DNA from: Desulfobacter sp.
GTDB lineage: Bacteria > Desulfobacterota > Desulfobacteria > Desulfobacterales > Desulfobacteraceae
Length of the DNA: 64,000 bases
Assembly (NCBI GenBank): GCA_028768545.1
Contig: CP054838.1
Coordinates: 1,171,501 to 1,235,500, forward strand
Direction of reading: 5' to 3'
Shown in pieces: positions 1-8,632 of the stretch. The first letter of the stretch is position 1; every line of letters begins with the position of its first letter. A program made the position numbers and the translations under genes. The notes beneath the pieces are model-generated. The model was not told where the DNA came from, made no database searches, and was given only the letters and a program-made list of their open reading frames with translations.

Positions 1-358
1 CTTTCCAGGAGAGGCGATAAATTCGTTTCACGCCCTGAACCTTGAAACTATTGACCGAGTTGTTGAATTCCGTGACCACGATGATTTCCCGCTCCTTCTC
101 CTTTTGCGGGGGGATGCCCAGAATCCCGGAAAGATCCAAAAGGGGGATGGTCTGGTCTCGATATAGGTACATGCCTGCAATTCCCGGCGGAGATTCGGGC
201 AGCATCGTAATCTTGGTTTCATCGTATTGCTGAATGGACTGGACTTTGGCCACATTCATTCCAAAGGCCTGATCCCCTACAAAAACAGTTAGCAATTCCA
301 TTTCATTGGTGCCGGATTCCAATAAAATACCCTGGCTTGCTGTTTCTTGAATCCTCAT
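1..358 (-). CDS. CheW/CheV-type chemotaxis coupling protein, N-terminal part (runs off the window)
   Basis: The gene starts at an ATG at 358 and reads leftwards out of the window, so only 119 codons are visible. The residues fit a CheW fold: an N-terminal strand (ELLTVFVGDQAFGMNVAKVQ), then GIAGMYLYRDQTIPLLDLSG, which corresponds to the CheW hydrophobic core that binds CheA and receptors. Because the C-terminus is missing, it cannot be told whether this is a stand-alone CheW or a CheV with a receiver domain. It lies about 95 bases downstream of the broken PAS-domain gene on the same strand, so they may be co-transcribed. The start is short of a strong ribosome binding site (only AAAGGAAAAAAA upstream). 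Confidence 0.8.
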   Translation of the reverse strand, partial: MRIQETASQGILLESGTNEMELLTVFVGDQAFGMNVAKVQSIQQYDETKITMLPESPPGIAGMYLYRDQTIPLLDLSGILGIPPQKEKEREIIVVTEFNNSVNSFKVQGVKRIYRLSWK

Positions 359-452
359 TTTTTTTCCTTTGTCTGTATTGGGTCCATGTTTTTGTTATGG
401 TCCGGCCTGGATACCCCATCTCACTTTTGGAACTGGCCTTTGCCCGATGGCC

Positions 453-1075
453 TTATACCTGATCCAAATCATGGGACTCACAGATATTGGACACAAAGCT
501 GATCACGGTTGGCACCTCTTCTCGCCGGATGACAATATTGAGAATACGGCAGTTGAGCCGTTTGCCCGTTGATTGTTGAACCAGGGGAAAAGACCATTGC
601 CCCCATCCGTTTTCAACCAGGGTCTGTTTTTCCCGGTCTGGAAAAAGTCCCATTCCGTTTTTTTTCATCAATTCTTTTTGTGTATATCCCAACGCCCTGC
701 AAAGCGAGGGATTGACCTCAATGATTTTGCCCTGGTCCAGGCTGAACTTTGCCATGGGAAATCCAGGGAGGTCAAACAGGGTGTTCAGGGCCGTGTGGAT
801 TTGGGACAGCTGGGCTTCGAGATTTTCTTTTTCCCGGCGTTCCCTGGAGATGGATCCGGGACGATTCTTTGGGCGAATTTTTTTTTCTGGTAAAGATAAA
901 AGAAAAAAAGAACCAGGCTGGTCAGGGCCAGGGCCAGGGTCAGGGTCAGGGCCGGCTGGATATGGCCGGAGCCGGTTGCCGGAAATTGTGCAAAGGCCTG
1001 GGACGGATCCCATATCCCAATGATGAGACTTGCAACCAGCCAGATATTAATTTTCGTCAGGATCGGTTTTTCCAT
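453..1075 (-). pseudogene. Membrane-anchored PAS-domain sensor, frameshifted at an A9 tract
   Basis: The first frame from ATG 1075 (an in-frame TTG lies at 1099) encodes a signal-peptide-like helix, a short periplasmic stretch and a transmembrane helix ending FFFYLYQKKK. The second frame continues from IRPKNRPG through a charged coiled coil (RERREKENLEAQLSQI) into a PAS domain (KFSLDQGKIIEVNPSLCRAL, then GYTQKELM). The two frames join cleanly by a -1 shift in a run of nine A on the coding strand (878-886), giving about 207 residues. No kinase or cyclase output domain follows, so it would be a small membrane PAS protein. Alternatives to a dead gene are a phase-variable tract or slippage at the A run. 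Confidence 0.7.
920..949. repeat. Hexanucleotide tandem repeat (GGYCAG)5
   Basis: Five consecutive GGTCAG/GGCCAG units, with a degenerate sixth (GGCCGG) at 950-955. On the minus strand each unit encodes a Leu-Thr or Leu-Ala dipeptide in the second transmembrane helix of the PAS protein, so changes in copy number would stay in frame and alter helix length by two residues per unit. Confidence 0.75.
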
Positions 1076-1253
1076 TCTATGGCCTGAATTAAATCTCAAA
1101 TTTTTTAAAAAATGCGTTTTGATTTCCGGTCCGGGAAATTCCTTGTTATCTAACGGGAAATCGTTTTTGAATTCAGCGAAACAGATGTATTAATGACGGT
1201 TAATGTACCATATGTGAGAAGGGGATGCAAAAAAAAACATGTACAAGTATCCC

Positions 1254-1886
1254 CTATTTCCATGGGTTTTTTTTCCGCCATTCCCTGGGGCTTTGATAGT
1301 GGCTTTTCTGGGACCAGATCCCTTTTTGGTTTTTCCGGGCATTTTTCTGGGCCCTTTGGTAGGGGGAAAGATTAAATCCCTTGGGCAGGGTTCCTCTGTA
1401 TACTTCTGCCAGGCCCATTTGGACCATGCCAAGATTGATGTTTTTTCCCTGGTAAAAGACTTCTGCCAGGATCCGGTTTTATCCGCCGGTACCGTATTGG
1501 CTGAGCCTTACCTTTTTATTCAGGATCAGGCGGCTCAGCATCTGGGTGGCCTCCCGGCCAAAGGGCTGACCCTTTTTGTTCCTGCCCCCTGTCTCAGGGG
1601 TGTCAATGCCTGCAAGGCGGATTTTGAACTCAAGCCCTGCCCCCCGGGCCTTGAATGTGTCGCCGTCGTAAATTTTAATCACCTTGAACTTCTCACCTTG
1701 GAAAAGGGCGGTAAGCCTCTCTTTCATGAGGGAGGATTCTCCCCTCTGGGGTGGGGTGATATTTGAAAAATGCCGGGTGCCGTTTTCATCTGTCCACGTA
1801 TAAACATCGGCATGTGAATGCGTGGGGCCTAAAGGGCTGATCATGATCAGCGCAAAGATGATAAATGGTTTTATACCCAAGGACAT
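1254..1886 (-). pseudogene. Exported staphylococcal-nuclease-like (thermonuclease) protein with internal TAA
   Basis: From ATG 1886 the protein has a signal peptide ending near HSHA, a DUF4124-type segment (DVYTWTDENGTRHFSNI) and an SNase domain with the catalytic KIYDGDTF and RLAGIDTPE motifs. A TAA at 1479-1481 stops it at residue 135. Beyond the stop the same frame continues with the rest of the domain (NRILAEVFYQGKNINLGMVQ, then MGLAEVYRG) to a TAG at 1254-1256. The stop sits where family members have Tyr in D-[RK]-Y-G-R. The Arg after it matches Arg87 of the staphylococcal enzyme, so the truncated product would lack a catalytic residue. No frameshift is needed; a nonsense mutation is the simplest reading. 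Confidence 0.75.
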
Positions 1887-1965
1887 AATGCCTCCTGACC
1901 CGTGGAAATGATAGATAGACTATAAAAGAAAATCCGGATTAAGGCAACCTGGAAGGAGCGGCGTT

Positions 1966-2790
1966 TTATTGGGGTGTTGTCTTGAAAATCACCACAGCCC
2001 AGTCTTTTTCATCCTTTTGCCAGACCAATGAAAACCCATGGGTCTCATAGTGGGCCACAAGAGGGCTCGTTTCCCAGGAGCGGATCCCGGAAAGCACCAG
2101 AAAGGCACCGGGAATAACCGCCTGAACGATGAGCGGTGCAAGCTGTTTGAGTGTGGGAAACCTTAGGTTGGCCATCAAAAGTGACAACGCCAGGTCTTTG
2201 GGGTCCATGAGGTCGTCTACGATGGAGATCCGCTGTTCCAGGCGATTGGCAGCCACATTCTGCCGGGCCTCGCTCACGGCATTGGCGTCAATTTCCCAGG
2301 CCTGGCAGGTATCCATGCCGGCCAGGCAGGCGGCAATGGCCAAGACCCCGGATCCCGTACCAATGTCTCCAGCCTGTTTCCCTTGAAGGAATTGATGTGT
2401 ATCCAAATGAAAAAACAGGGTGTCAAGGGCAAGAAGGCTCAGCCGGGTTGTGGGATGGTGGCCCGAGCCAAAGGCAATGCCCAAAGCGATTCTGATATCC
2501 ATTTTATGGGGCTGTGCAATGCTTTTTATCTTGGGCGGGATGATAAAAAACCGGTCCGAGACCCGTACCGGTTTTGAAAAGCTTTCCATGACATAGGTGG
2601 ATCCGTAAAGGTCCTGAAAGGCAATCTCCTGATCATTTACCAGGGATTTGAGAACCTGCCTGGCCTGGCGAATGGAGATGGACATGTGTTGGGCGATCAG
2701 GCCGATATAGGCACTGGCCGTTAGGCGGTTCCTGGATTCAAAGAGAATGTTCAGAACCTTGTCCCGGTTAAATGGAATCATACCCCTCAT
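1966..2790 (-). CDS. PrmA-like SAM-dependent methyltransferase with N-terminal winged-helix-like segment
   Basis: 274 residues. The first ~75 residues look like a small winged-helix or RNA-binding module (ISIRQARQVLKSLVND). From about residue 100 the protein resembles ribosomal protein L11 methyltransferase (PrmA): GIAFGSGHHPTTRLSLLALD, then the SAM loop DIGTGSGVLAIAA, the acidic AWEIDANA and LLMANLRFPTL. PrmA normally has a different N-terminal domain and an NI.A motif, so the substrate is uncertain; it could methylate a protein other than L11. The start overlaps the end of the preceding gene by 23 bases, so it is the last gene of the long rpmH operon and is probably translated by coupling. 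Confidence 0.75.
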   Translation of the reverse strand: MRGMIPFNRDKVLNILFESRNRLTASAYIGLIAQHMSISIRQARQVLKSLVNDQEIAFQDLYGSTYVMESFSKPVRVSDRFFIIPPKIKSIAQPHKMDIRIALGIAFGSGHHPTTRLSLLALDTLFFHLDTHQFLQGKQAGDIGTGSGVLAIAACLAGMDTCQAWEIDANAVSEARQNVAANRLEQRISIVDDLMDPKDLALSLLMANLRFPTLKQLAPLIVQAVIPGAFLVLSGIRSWETSPLVAHYETHGFSLVWQKDEKDWAVVIFKTTPQ

Positions 2791-3124
2791 TTTTCAACAG
2801 CTGGGCATACCAGCAGGAAAATTCAAACATCCCCCTGATTTTTTCTTCATTGTTGACAATCCCCAGGCACATTTCAAAGGCGCCTTCAGCAAATGAGTTT
2901 GAATACTCTTCATGGTCCACTGAAGCTAAAAATTCCCGGATCAATACCTGGGAGGTCCGCTTGGTTTTGTCCTTGCGGATATCAATGGGGTCTTTGGGCT
3001 CTGCAAAGGGATCCCAGGTCTCATATCCTTTTTTAAGAATATGTTTTTGACCCCGTTTGCCCATGGCATCAAATATGGCTTTTTTTCGTTCCTCGGTTTC
3101 CTCGGGGGTGAAGTTAGAGTTCAT
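2768..3124 (-). CDS. Small conserved hypothetical protein
   Basis: 118 residues from ATG 3124; a TTG lies five codons further upstream. It is charged at the N-terminus (TPEETEERKKAIFDAMGKRG) and has a central KDPIDIRKDKTKRTSQ segment. The C-terminal half is predicted helical with few charges. There is no signal peptide, membrane segment or cysteine cluster. I do not recognise the family. It overlaps both neighbours, the YkgJ-like gene upstream by 11 bases and the methyltransferase downstream by 23, so it is almost certainly expressed and its role may be linked to one of them. Confidence 0.7.
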   Translation of the reverse strand: MNSNFTPEETEERKKAIFDAMGKRGQKHILKKGYETWDPFAEPKDPIDIRKDKTKRTSQVLIREFLASVDHEEYSNSFAEGAFEMCLGIVNNEEKIRGMFEFSCWYAQLLKNEGYDSI

Positions 3125-3773
3125 CTTTTTTAACTCCAAGGTAGTCTTCGTTAAAATCGGTTACCATGGCCATGGAGACAGGGATCAGCATTTCATGCAT
3201 CCTGATTTTTTCAGAGTTGATCTCTTTGACAAGTTCTGCCGAGAGCAGCTGGAGCTGGGTGTAGATCTTGTCCATGTTCAAGGTGGGGTAAGCCTTGCCC
3301 TGGGAAAAGTTGGTCCGGCCGCAGATATGGGAGACCCCTGCCGTGGAGGTGGGGATGCCGTAAACCCTGCAGGTGATGGGGCGGTGATCGTAGAGCACAC
3401 ACAAGTTGTTTTCGCCCAGCAGGGGGCAGCGGATCCGTTCCTGGGACATTTTTCCCACAATTTCCAGCTGGTCGGTCCCTTCTTTGACCTTTTTATAGGC
3501 TTCGCGTTTCATTTTGACCAGGGCCCGATCTGTCTTGAATGCAATTTCGAGAAGATCTGTTTTGGTTTTGCCTGAAAAGGTTTCTTTGAATTTATGGTTC
3601 AGGTAAATGGCTTCTATCAGGGTGAGGTCAAAAATGGCATAACAGCAGTCCGAGCATTTTTCCCTGCAGAAAACCTCTTTGGGAAATTCCTCTTTAACCT
3701 TGTTAAAAATTTGATCCACCATATTGACAACGGCTTCATACTTTACAAAATGTTTTTCTAAATCTAATGCCAT
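3114..3773 (-). CDS. YkgJ-family cysteine cluster protein
   Basis: 219 residues from ATG 3773, chosen because AAGGAAG lies five bases upstream. It carries the YkgJ signature (PF03692 type): an N-terminal CREKCSDCCYAIFDLTLIE and a later CPLLGENNLCVLYDHRPITC, then GIPTS. These cysteines are thought to bind zinc or an iron-sulfur centre; the function of the family is not settled. Its ATG lies 12 bases after the mnmE stop, so it belongs to the same operon. A second, divergent YkgJ-like protein is at 27349-28041. Confidence 0.85.
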   Translation of the reverse strand: MALDLEKHFVKYEAVVNMVDQIFNKVKEEFPKEVFCREKCSDCCYAIFDLTLIEAIYLNHKFKETFSGKTKTDLLEIAFKTDRALVKMKREAYKKVKEGTDQLEIVGKMSQERIRCPLLGENNLCVLYDHRPITCRVYGIPTSTAGVSHICGRTNFSQGKAYPTLNMDKIYTQLQLLSAELVKEINSEKIRMHEMLIPVSMAMVTDFNEDYLGVKKDEL

Positions 3774-3784
3774 GGGTCTTCCTT

Positions 3785-5161
3785 TTATTTTCCAATGCAA
3801 AAATTATTAAATATAGCATCCAGTATATCTATAGAGGCGGTTTCTCCGGTAATTGTTCCCAAAAAATCAATGCTGTTCTTAGCCTCTATTGCCAGGGTTT
3901 CTTCTTCCTGGCCAGAATCCATGCCCAGAAAAAGGGCCTCCATATGGTTCAGGGCCAGGCCAAGTGCGTTTTTATGCCGCAGATTGGGGATGACGGCATC
4001 ATTTTCCATATCCAGATTCCGGATGCAATATTCCATAAGGCATTGACGAAGGGCATCAATGCCATGGTTCATGAGGGCGGAAATCTTTACAATGGGGATA
4101 TGGGCAAATTTCTCCGGCAAAGAAACCCCCAGGTCCGCATCTTCTGCCAGGTCCATTTTATTGATGACATAGATCACCTTTTTGTCCGGCGGGATAATTT
4201 TTGAAAAGGTGTTTTCATTAAATTTTAGCCCCGGCTCTGACATGTATAAAATAATGTCTGCCGCAGCAATATGGTCCCTTGCCTTTTCAATACCGATAAT
4301 TTCCACCAGGTCGTCTGTTTCATGGATCCCGGCCGTATCAATGACCACAAAGGGTATCCCTTCAATGTTGATCCCCTCTTCAATGGGGTCCCTTGTGGTG
4401 CCGGGTATGGGGGTGATGATGGATTTTTCCTTGTCAAGGAGCTGGTTCATCAGGCTGGATTTTCCCACATTGGGCTGCCCGCATATGGCTACCCGGATGC
4501 CGGTTTTTAAAAAACAGGCATCCTTATGCTGTTGAATCAACCCCTTTGATTTTTCAATGATCAGACAAAGGTTTTTTCGATCTTTGTCTGAAAAGGAAAA
4601 CAGGCCGGTCTCATCCGGGAAATCAATGGATGCCTCAAGCCGGGAGAGAAAATCTGTGAGGATTTCCTTCATCTTTGAAATTTCGTCTTTAAGGGTGCCC
4701 AGATTCTGGGAGGCGGCAAATTTCAGTGCAGAGTCAGACCGGGCATTGATAATATCGGCGACAGCCTCTGCCTGGGTCAGGTCAATCCGTCCGTTTAAAA
4801 AGGCCCGCTTGGTAAATTCACCCGGCTCTGCCAGTCTGGCGCCTAAATCCACTAAAAGATTGAGGATACGCCTGAGAACAATGGCCCCGGAATGGGCCTG
4901 GATTTCAACCACATCCTCTGCAGTGTAGGACCTTGGCCCTTTCATGGGGATGAGCAGAACCTCGTCAATCACATCGGTTTTATCCTGGATATACCCGTGG
5001 TATACCCTGTGGGTTTTCAGCTTGGGCCCCTTGTCTTTCCGGCCCCGGACACAAGAGAAAACCGTTTGGGCAATCTCAAAGGATCTCGGGCCGGAAATCC
5101 GTATGACACCAATACCGCCGCTCCCGTAAGGGGTGGCTATTGCGGCAATTGTATCTGTCAT
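3785..5161 (-). CDS. mnmE: tRNA modification GTPase MnmE
   Basis: 458 residues, full length for the family. MnmE works with MnmG to make the 5-carboxymethylaminomethyl (or related) group on U34 of certain tRNAs. The N-terminal formyl-folate-binding domain starts MTDTIAAIATPYGSGGIGVI. The inserted G domain has G1 GQPNVGKSS, G2 PGTTRDP, G3 DTAGI and G4 NKMD. The C-terminus ends in the invariant CIGK, whose cysteine is needed for catalysis. It directly abuts jag (stop 5162, start 5161), the usual order yidC-jag-mnmE. Confidence 0.97.
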   Translation of the reverse strand: MTDTIAAIATPYGSGGIGVIRISGPRSFEIAQTVFSCVRGRKDKGPKLKTHRVYHGYIQDKTDVIDEVLLIPMKGPRSYTAEDVVEIQAHSGAIVLRRILNLLVDLGARLAEPGEFTKRAFLNGRIDLTQAEAVADIINARSDSALKFAASQNLGTLKDEISKMKEILTDFLSRLEASIDFPDETGLFSFSDKDRKNLCLIIEKSKGLIQQHKDACFLKTGIRVAICGQPNVGKSSLMNQLLDKEKSIITPIPGTTRDPIEEGINIEGIPFVVIDTAGIHETDDLVEIIGIEKARDHIAAADIILYMSEPGLKFNENTFSKIIPPDKKVIYVINKMDLAEDADLGVSLPEKFAHIPIVKISALMNHGIDALRQCLMEYCIRNLDMENDAVIPNLRHKNALGLALNHMEALFLGMDSGQEEETLAIEAKNSIDFLGTITGETASIDILDAIFNNFCIGK

Positions 5162-6097
5162 TTATTTTTTTAACCGTCGTTTTCCTTTGTAGGAATTTCT
5201 TTTTTTGGGAAAAATAACCAGCCGTCTATAATACCCGTCTCCCATGCTTTGGGTTCTGACCTGGGAGTCTTCTTTCAGGGCCAGATGGACAATGCGCCGG
5301 TCCTGGGCACTCATCTGGTTGATGGTTGCCGGCCGACCCGTTTTTTTTGCCTTTTCCGCCATTTTAAAGGCCAGCTGTTTCAGGTTGGTCTTCCGTGTTT
5401 CCATATACCCTTCGATATCCACTTTGACCCGGACCCGGTCCTCGCTCTGGCGGTTGATGATCTTGTCCGTGAGAAACTGCATGGCATCCAGTGTCTGGCC
5501 TTTTCTGCCAATGAGAATGCCGGCATTGCCCCCTGTGATCTGAAGGGTGAGGCGATCCTGGTCTGTAATGGCCTCTATATGTGCGTCATCCGTGATCAGA
5601 TCCGCCATTTTCTGGAGGGCTTCCTTGCCCAGGTCAATGGATGCCTGGGTAACATCCACAGGGGGAGGCAGTTCTTTTTCTTCCTTTTTTTCAGCAACGG
5701 GTTTACCGGGCCTAGACGCAGGCTTTGTATCCCATCTGCCGTTGTCATCTTCCTCTTTCCTGTCAGTTTCAGCCTTTTTTTTGGGCTTTGAAGGGGCGGG
5801 CTTGGCTGACTTTTTGGGCGCGGGTTTCGGGGCTGCCTCCTGGGCTGGCTTTTCTCCAAAGGCTTCATCAACAATGGAGAGAATCCCTTCCATCTCTTCG
5901 TCAGATGTATTGGCATCTTCGCTTGGCAGTGTTACCTTAATCTTAGCGTCTTTGCGTCCCACAATGCCGAATATACCCGAGGCTCCTGCTGAGGTGACCT
6001 CATAATCCAGATCGTTTTTGGCAATGCCCAGAGCGGCGCATGCTTTTTCTACCGCTTTATTTACATCTTTTCCGGCAAATTCCCGGGTCTCTTTCAT
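5162..6097 (-). CDS. jag: RNA-binding protein Jag/KhpB (SpoIIIJ-associated)
   Basis: 311 residues. The N-terminal Jag domain (MKETREFAGKDVNKAVEKAC) is followed by an Ala/Pro/Lys-rich linker at about residues 95-160. A KH domain with GRKGQTLDAMQFL and a C-terminal R3H domain (RRIVHLALKEDSQVRTQSMG) complete it. The protein binds RNA and in other bacteria helps regulate cell elongation and division. It sits nine bases after yidC and abuts mnmE, the usual arrangement. The long low-complexity linker is a lineage feature rather than damage. Confidence 0.93.
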   Translation of the reverse strand: MKETREFAGKDVNKAVEKACAALGIAKNDLDYEVTSAGASGIFGIVGRKDAKIKVTLPSEDANTSDEEMEGILSIVDEAFGEKPAQEAAPKPAPKKSAKPAPSKPKKKAETDRKEEDDNGRWDTKPASRPGKPVAEKKEEKELPPPVDVTQASIDLGKEALQKMADLITDDAHIEAITDQDRLTLQITGGNAGILIGRKGQTLDAMQFLTDKIINRQSEDRVRVKVDIEGYMETRKTNLKQLAFKMAEKAKKTGRPATINQMSAQDRRIVHLALKEDSQVRTQSMGDGYYRRLVIFPKKRNSYKGKRRLKK

Positions 6098-6106
6098 ATG
6101 GCCTCC

Positions 6107-7780
6107 TTAGGCTAATTTCTTCTGTGTGTAAAACTGCTGGCCCATTGAGATGATGTTGTTGACAAACATGTACAATACCAGACCTGCCGGAAAATTAATA
6201 AACAGGACGGTCATGAATATGGGCATGAGCATCATCATTTTGGCCTGCATGGGATCCCCTGCTGTGGGTGTCATTTTCTGCTGCAGCAAAAAGGATGCGC
6301 CCATGAGCAGGGTCAGCACGGGGATGCCGTAAGGGGCATCCATAAAGGGAATTGAAAAATCAAAATTGAAGAGGCGGTCAGGATCTGACAGGTCATTGAT
6401 CCATCCGACAAAGGGGGCATGGCGCAGTTCAATGGCCTGGTAGAGCATCCGGTAAAGGGCAAAGAAAATCGGCATCTGCACCAGCAGCGGCAGGCAGCCT
6501 GACGCCGGATTGACCTTATAGGTCTTGTAAAGCCCCATGATTTCCTGGTTCATCCGCTGTTTGTCATCCTTGTACTTTTCCCTGATTTCCATCATCAACG
6601 GCTGAACTTTTTTCATTTCGTTCATGGATTTATAGCTTTTGGTGCCCAAAGGCCAGAAAACCAGCTTGATGAGAATGGTCAAAAGGATGATGGCCACCCC
6701 GTAATTGGGAATCACCGTGTGGATATAGTTCATGGTGATGAGCAAAGGCCTGGCAATGATGTCAAACCATCCAAAGTTGATGGATTTGATCAATAGGTTG
6801 TCATACTGGCTTAAGACCTTGTGGCTTTTGGGGCCCAGGTAGAGGGTATAATCATATTGGCCCTGTTTGCCCGGGTCCAGCCGGTCTATTTTCTGGATAA
6901 ACCGGTTGGTGACCACTTCATCGGCAAACTTGAGTTTTAGGGTGGCGGCCACCGGAACCTTGGGCATGACAGCAGTCAGAAAATACCGGTCTGTCACCCC
7001 TGCCCAGCCCACTGTGGCTGAATAGGTGTCTTTGTCTTCAATATCTTTGGGATTAATGGAGATGTATTCATTGTCCAGATAGGCCACAGGGCCCTCAAAG
7101 GCGAACCTGGACCGTTTTTGGATATCATCGTTGAACACGGCAGGCATGGAAAAGACAATGGCGTCATTCACAGGCATGCCTGATCCGTTCTGAACCTGAA
7201 TCCTGCAATCAATGAGATAGGAATCTGCCCTGAATGTGAAAATTTTCTGCACACTGATTCCCTGGGGATTGGTCCAGGAAAAGACAATGGTTTTTTCTCC
7301 CTGGGTCAGGCTCTGGTCTGTGGTTGATGCGTCTGCCGAATAAACGGCATTGCCCAGCCCTTGAACAGAACCGCCTGCCATGTCAAAGGAAAGGGTTCCC
7401 CCGAACCGGTCGGCAAGTGCCTGGGAAACCATCTGTTTCTGGGGGGAATCTTTTTTGCTGGTCTGCTTGAAGTTTTTCAAGGTCATGCTTGTTACCGCTG
7501 CCATGTGTTCACTGATGGCAATATCATACAGCGGGGTGGATACGGAAATGGTGCGGAAATCCTTTGGCGCAGCCATAACTGCCTGGGGCTGCCCGGTCTG
7601 GGTTGTATAGTCCGAAACCCTTGACTCTGCCTGCTGGGGCACGGATTGTTCCTGGGTTTGGGGCTGGATTTCCTGGGAGGGATTATCAAGCTGCTGGGGC
7701 GGGGTGAAAAAAAACTGATAGCCCACAAGGACTACCACGGAAAGCACCACAGCTAATAATAATCTTTTTTGCTCATCCAT
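6107..7780 (-). CDS. yidC: Membrane protein insertase YidC
   Basis: 557 residues, the size of Gram-negative YidC. A first transmembrane helix (LLLAVVLSVVVLVGYQFFF) is followed by a Gln/Pro-rich stretch and the large periplasmic P1 domain (residues ~60-340). The conserved insertase core (residues ~350-550) includes TILIKLVFWPLGTKSYKSM, the cytoplasmic hairpin with KYKDDKQRMNQEIMGLYKTY, and NPASGCLPLLVQMPIFFALY. It inserts inner-membrane proteins alone or with SecYEG. Its neighbours rnpA, yidD and jag are the standard ones. ATG 7780 is preceded by AGGAGAGAAG, a good ribosome binding site. Confidence 0.97.
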   Translation of the reverse strand: MDEQKRLLLAVVLSVVVLVGYQFFFTPPQQLDNPSQEIQPQTQEQSVPQQAESRVSDYTTQTGQPQAVMAAPKDFRTISVSTPLYDIAISEHMAAVTSMTLKNFKQTSKKDSPQKQMVSQALADRFGGTLSFDMAGGSVQGLGNAVYSADASTTDQSLTQGEKTIVFSWTNPQGISVQKIFTFRADSYLIDCRIQVQNGSGMPVNDAIVFSMPAVFNDDIQKRSRFAFEGPVAYLDNEYISINPKDIEDKDTYSATVGWAGVTDRYFLTAVMPKVPVAATLKLKFADEVVTNRFIQKIDRLDPGKQGQYDYTLYLGPKSHKVLSQYDNLLIKSINFGWFDIIARPLLITMNYIHTVIPNYGVAIILLTILIKLVFWPLGTKSYKSMNEMKKVQPLMMEIREKYKDDKQRMNQEIMGLYKTYKVNPASGCLPLLVQMPIFFALYRMLYQAIELRHAPFVGWINDLSDPDRLFNFDFSIPFMDAPYGIPVLTLLMGASFLLQQKMTPTAGDPMQAKMMMLMPIFMTVLFINFPAGLVLYMFVNNIISMGQQFYTQKKLA

Positions 7781-7844
7781 CTTCTCTCCTAAAATAAAAA
7801 AAATTTAATTAAGGAAGAGGAAAGCAGTACGCACAACGGTCAAA

Positions 7845-8057
7845 TTACGGAACCGGATCATAACCTCCAGCATGGAAGGGATGACAGCGCAATATTCTTT
7901 TTGCGGCAAGTGCGCTGCCTTTGAGACTGCCATATTTTTCAATCGCTTCAAGGGCATATTCTGAACAGGTGGGTACATACCTACAGTTTTTCCCTAAAAA
8001 CGGTGATATAAAAAATTGATAAAATTTAATCAATATGGATAATATTTGCTTGCTCAT
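7845..8057 (-). CDS. yidD: Membrane protein insertion efficiency factor YidD
   Basis: 70 residues with the family hallmarks [20 protein letters not shown] and [17 protein letters not shown]. YidD is a small membrane-associated protein that helps YidC-dependent insertion. Its ATG directly follows the rnpA stop codon with no gap, and the gene lies between rnpA and yidC as in most bacteria. Confidence 0.95.
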   Translation of the reverse strand: MSKQILSILIKFYQFFISPFLGKNCRYVPTCSEYALEAIEKYGSLKGSALAAKRILRCHPFHAGGYDPVP

Positions 8058-8405
8058 TTATGCCGACGCTATTTTTTTAAAAAGGTTATCAATCTTTTCA
8101 GTTATTTCTCTGTTGGATAGCGCAGTCAAACCCTTCCGTGCAATGATTTGGATATCGTTTATTCCGGGTATAGAATCTTTCTGGTGTCTGAAATATTCTC
8201 GTATAAGCCGTTTTATCCTGTTACGTGCTACTGCATTCCCCACTTTTTTAGATACGGTAATTCCAATGCGATTGTGTTTGCCTGTTCCCGGGAGAACAGC
8301 GGCTATAAAATAGCCTGTTCGTATCTTCTTTCCTTGTTTTGAAAGTCTTAAAAATTGAACCCGTTTAAGGATTCTTACATCTTTGGGTAAGGAAAAGTGA
8401 CTCAA
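8058..8405 (-). CDS. rnpA: Ribonuclease P protein component
   Basis: 115 residues. RnpA binds the RNase P RNA and helps cleave 5' leaders from pre-tRNAs. The RNR signature region is clear: RIGITVSKKVGNAVARNRIK, then RLIREYFR. The start is a TTG at 8405 with AGGA five bases upstream; no ATG in a suitable place would retain the N-terminal SLPKDVRILKR segment. It lies 15 bases after rpmH. Confidence 0.95.
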   Translation of the reverse strand: MSHFSLPKDVRILKRVQFLRLSKQGKKIRTGYFIAAVLPGTGKHNRIGITVSKKVGNAVARNRIKRLIREYFRHQKDSIPGINDIQIIARKGLTALSNREITEKIDNLFKKIASA

Positions 8406-8420
8406 TAAATTCCTGTCAGA

Positions 8421-8558
8421 CTAGACCGTGGTCAGTCTTTTTCTGCCTTTTGCCCGTCTGGCATTGATAATTCTTTTTCCGCCGGGGGTTGACATTCTTT
8501 TCAGAAATCCGTGTTTTCTAGTTCTTTTCCGGTTGCTTGGCTGAAATGTCCGTTTCAT
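8421..8558 (-). CDS. rpmH: 50S ribosomal protein L34
   Basis: 45 residues read from ATG 8558: [20 protein letters not shown], then [20 protein letters not shown] and RLTTV. This is canonical bacterial L34. It is the first gene of the operon that runs to the PrmA-like gene. The short spacer to the upstream HD-GYP gene holds a good promoter (8633-8661). dnaA, often found upstream of rpmH, is absent here. Confidence 0.97.
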   Translation of the reverse strand: MKRTFQPSNRKRTRKHGFLKRMSTPGGKRIINARRAKGRKRLTTV

Positions 8559-8632
8559 AAAATTATAATCCTTGTTGCTGTCTGGTTTTTTTAAACCAAT
8601 GGGTTAATCTCTCAAACTACAATAAACGCAAG

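Noticed and set aside
453..1013. Independent 186-residue PAS protein starting at 1013
   Set aside because: Its first ~45 residues are Pro/Gly-rich translation of the repeat region in the wrong frame; the real N-terminus is in the other frame.
1190..1432. Separate 80-residue gene downstream of the nuclease
   Set aside because: It is a different frame over the nuclease 3' end; the nuclease frame itself continues past the stop with clear family similarity.
1479..1481. Genome-wide reassignment of TAA to Tyr
   Set aside because: TAA ends many intact genes in the window (for example rnpA, mnmE-adjacent jag, cheX-neighbour genes), so it is a normal stop.
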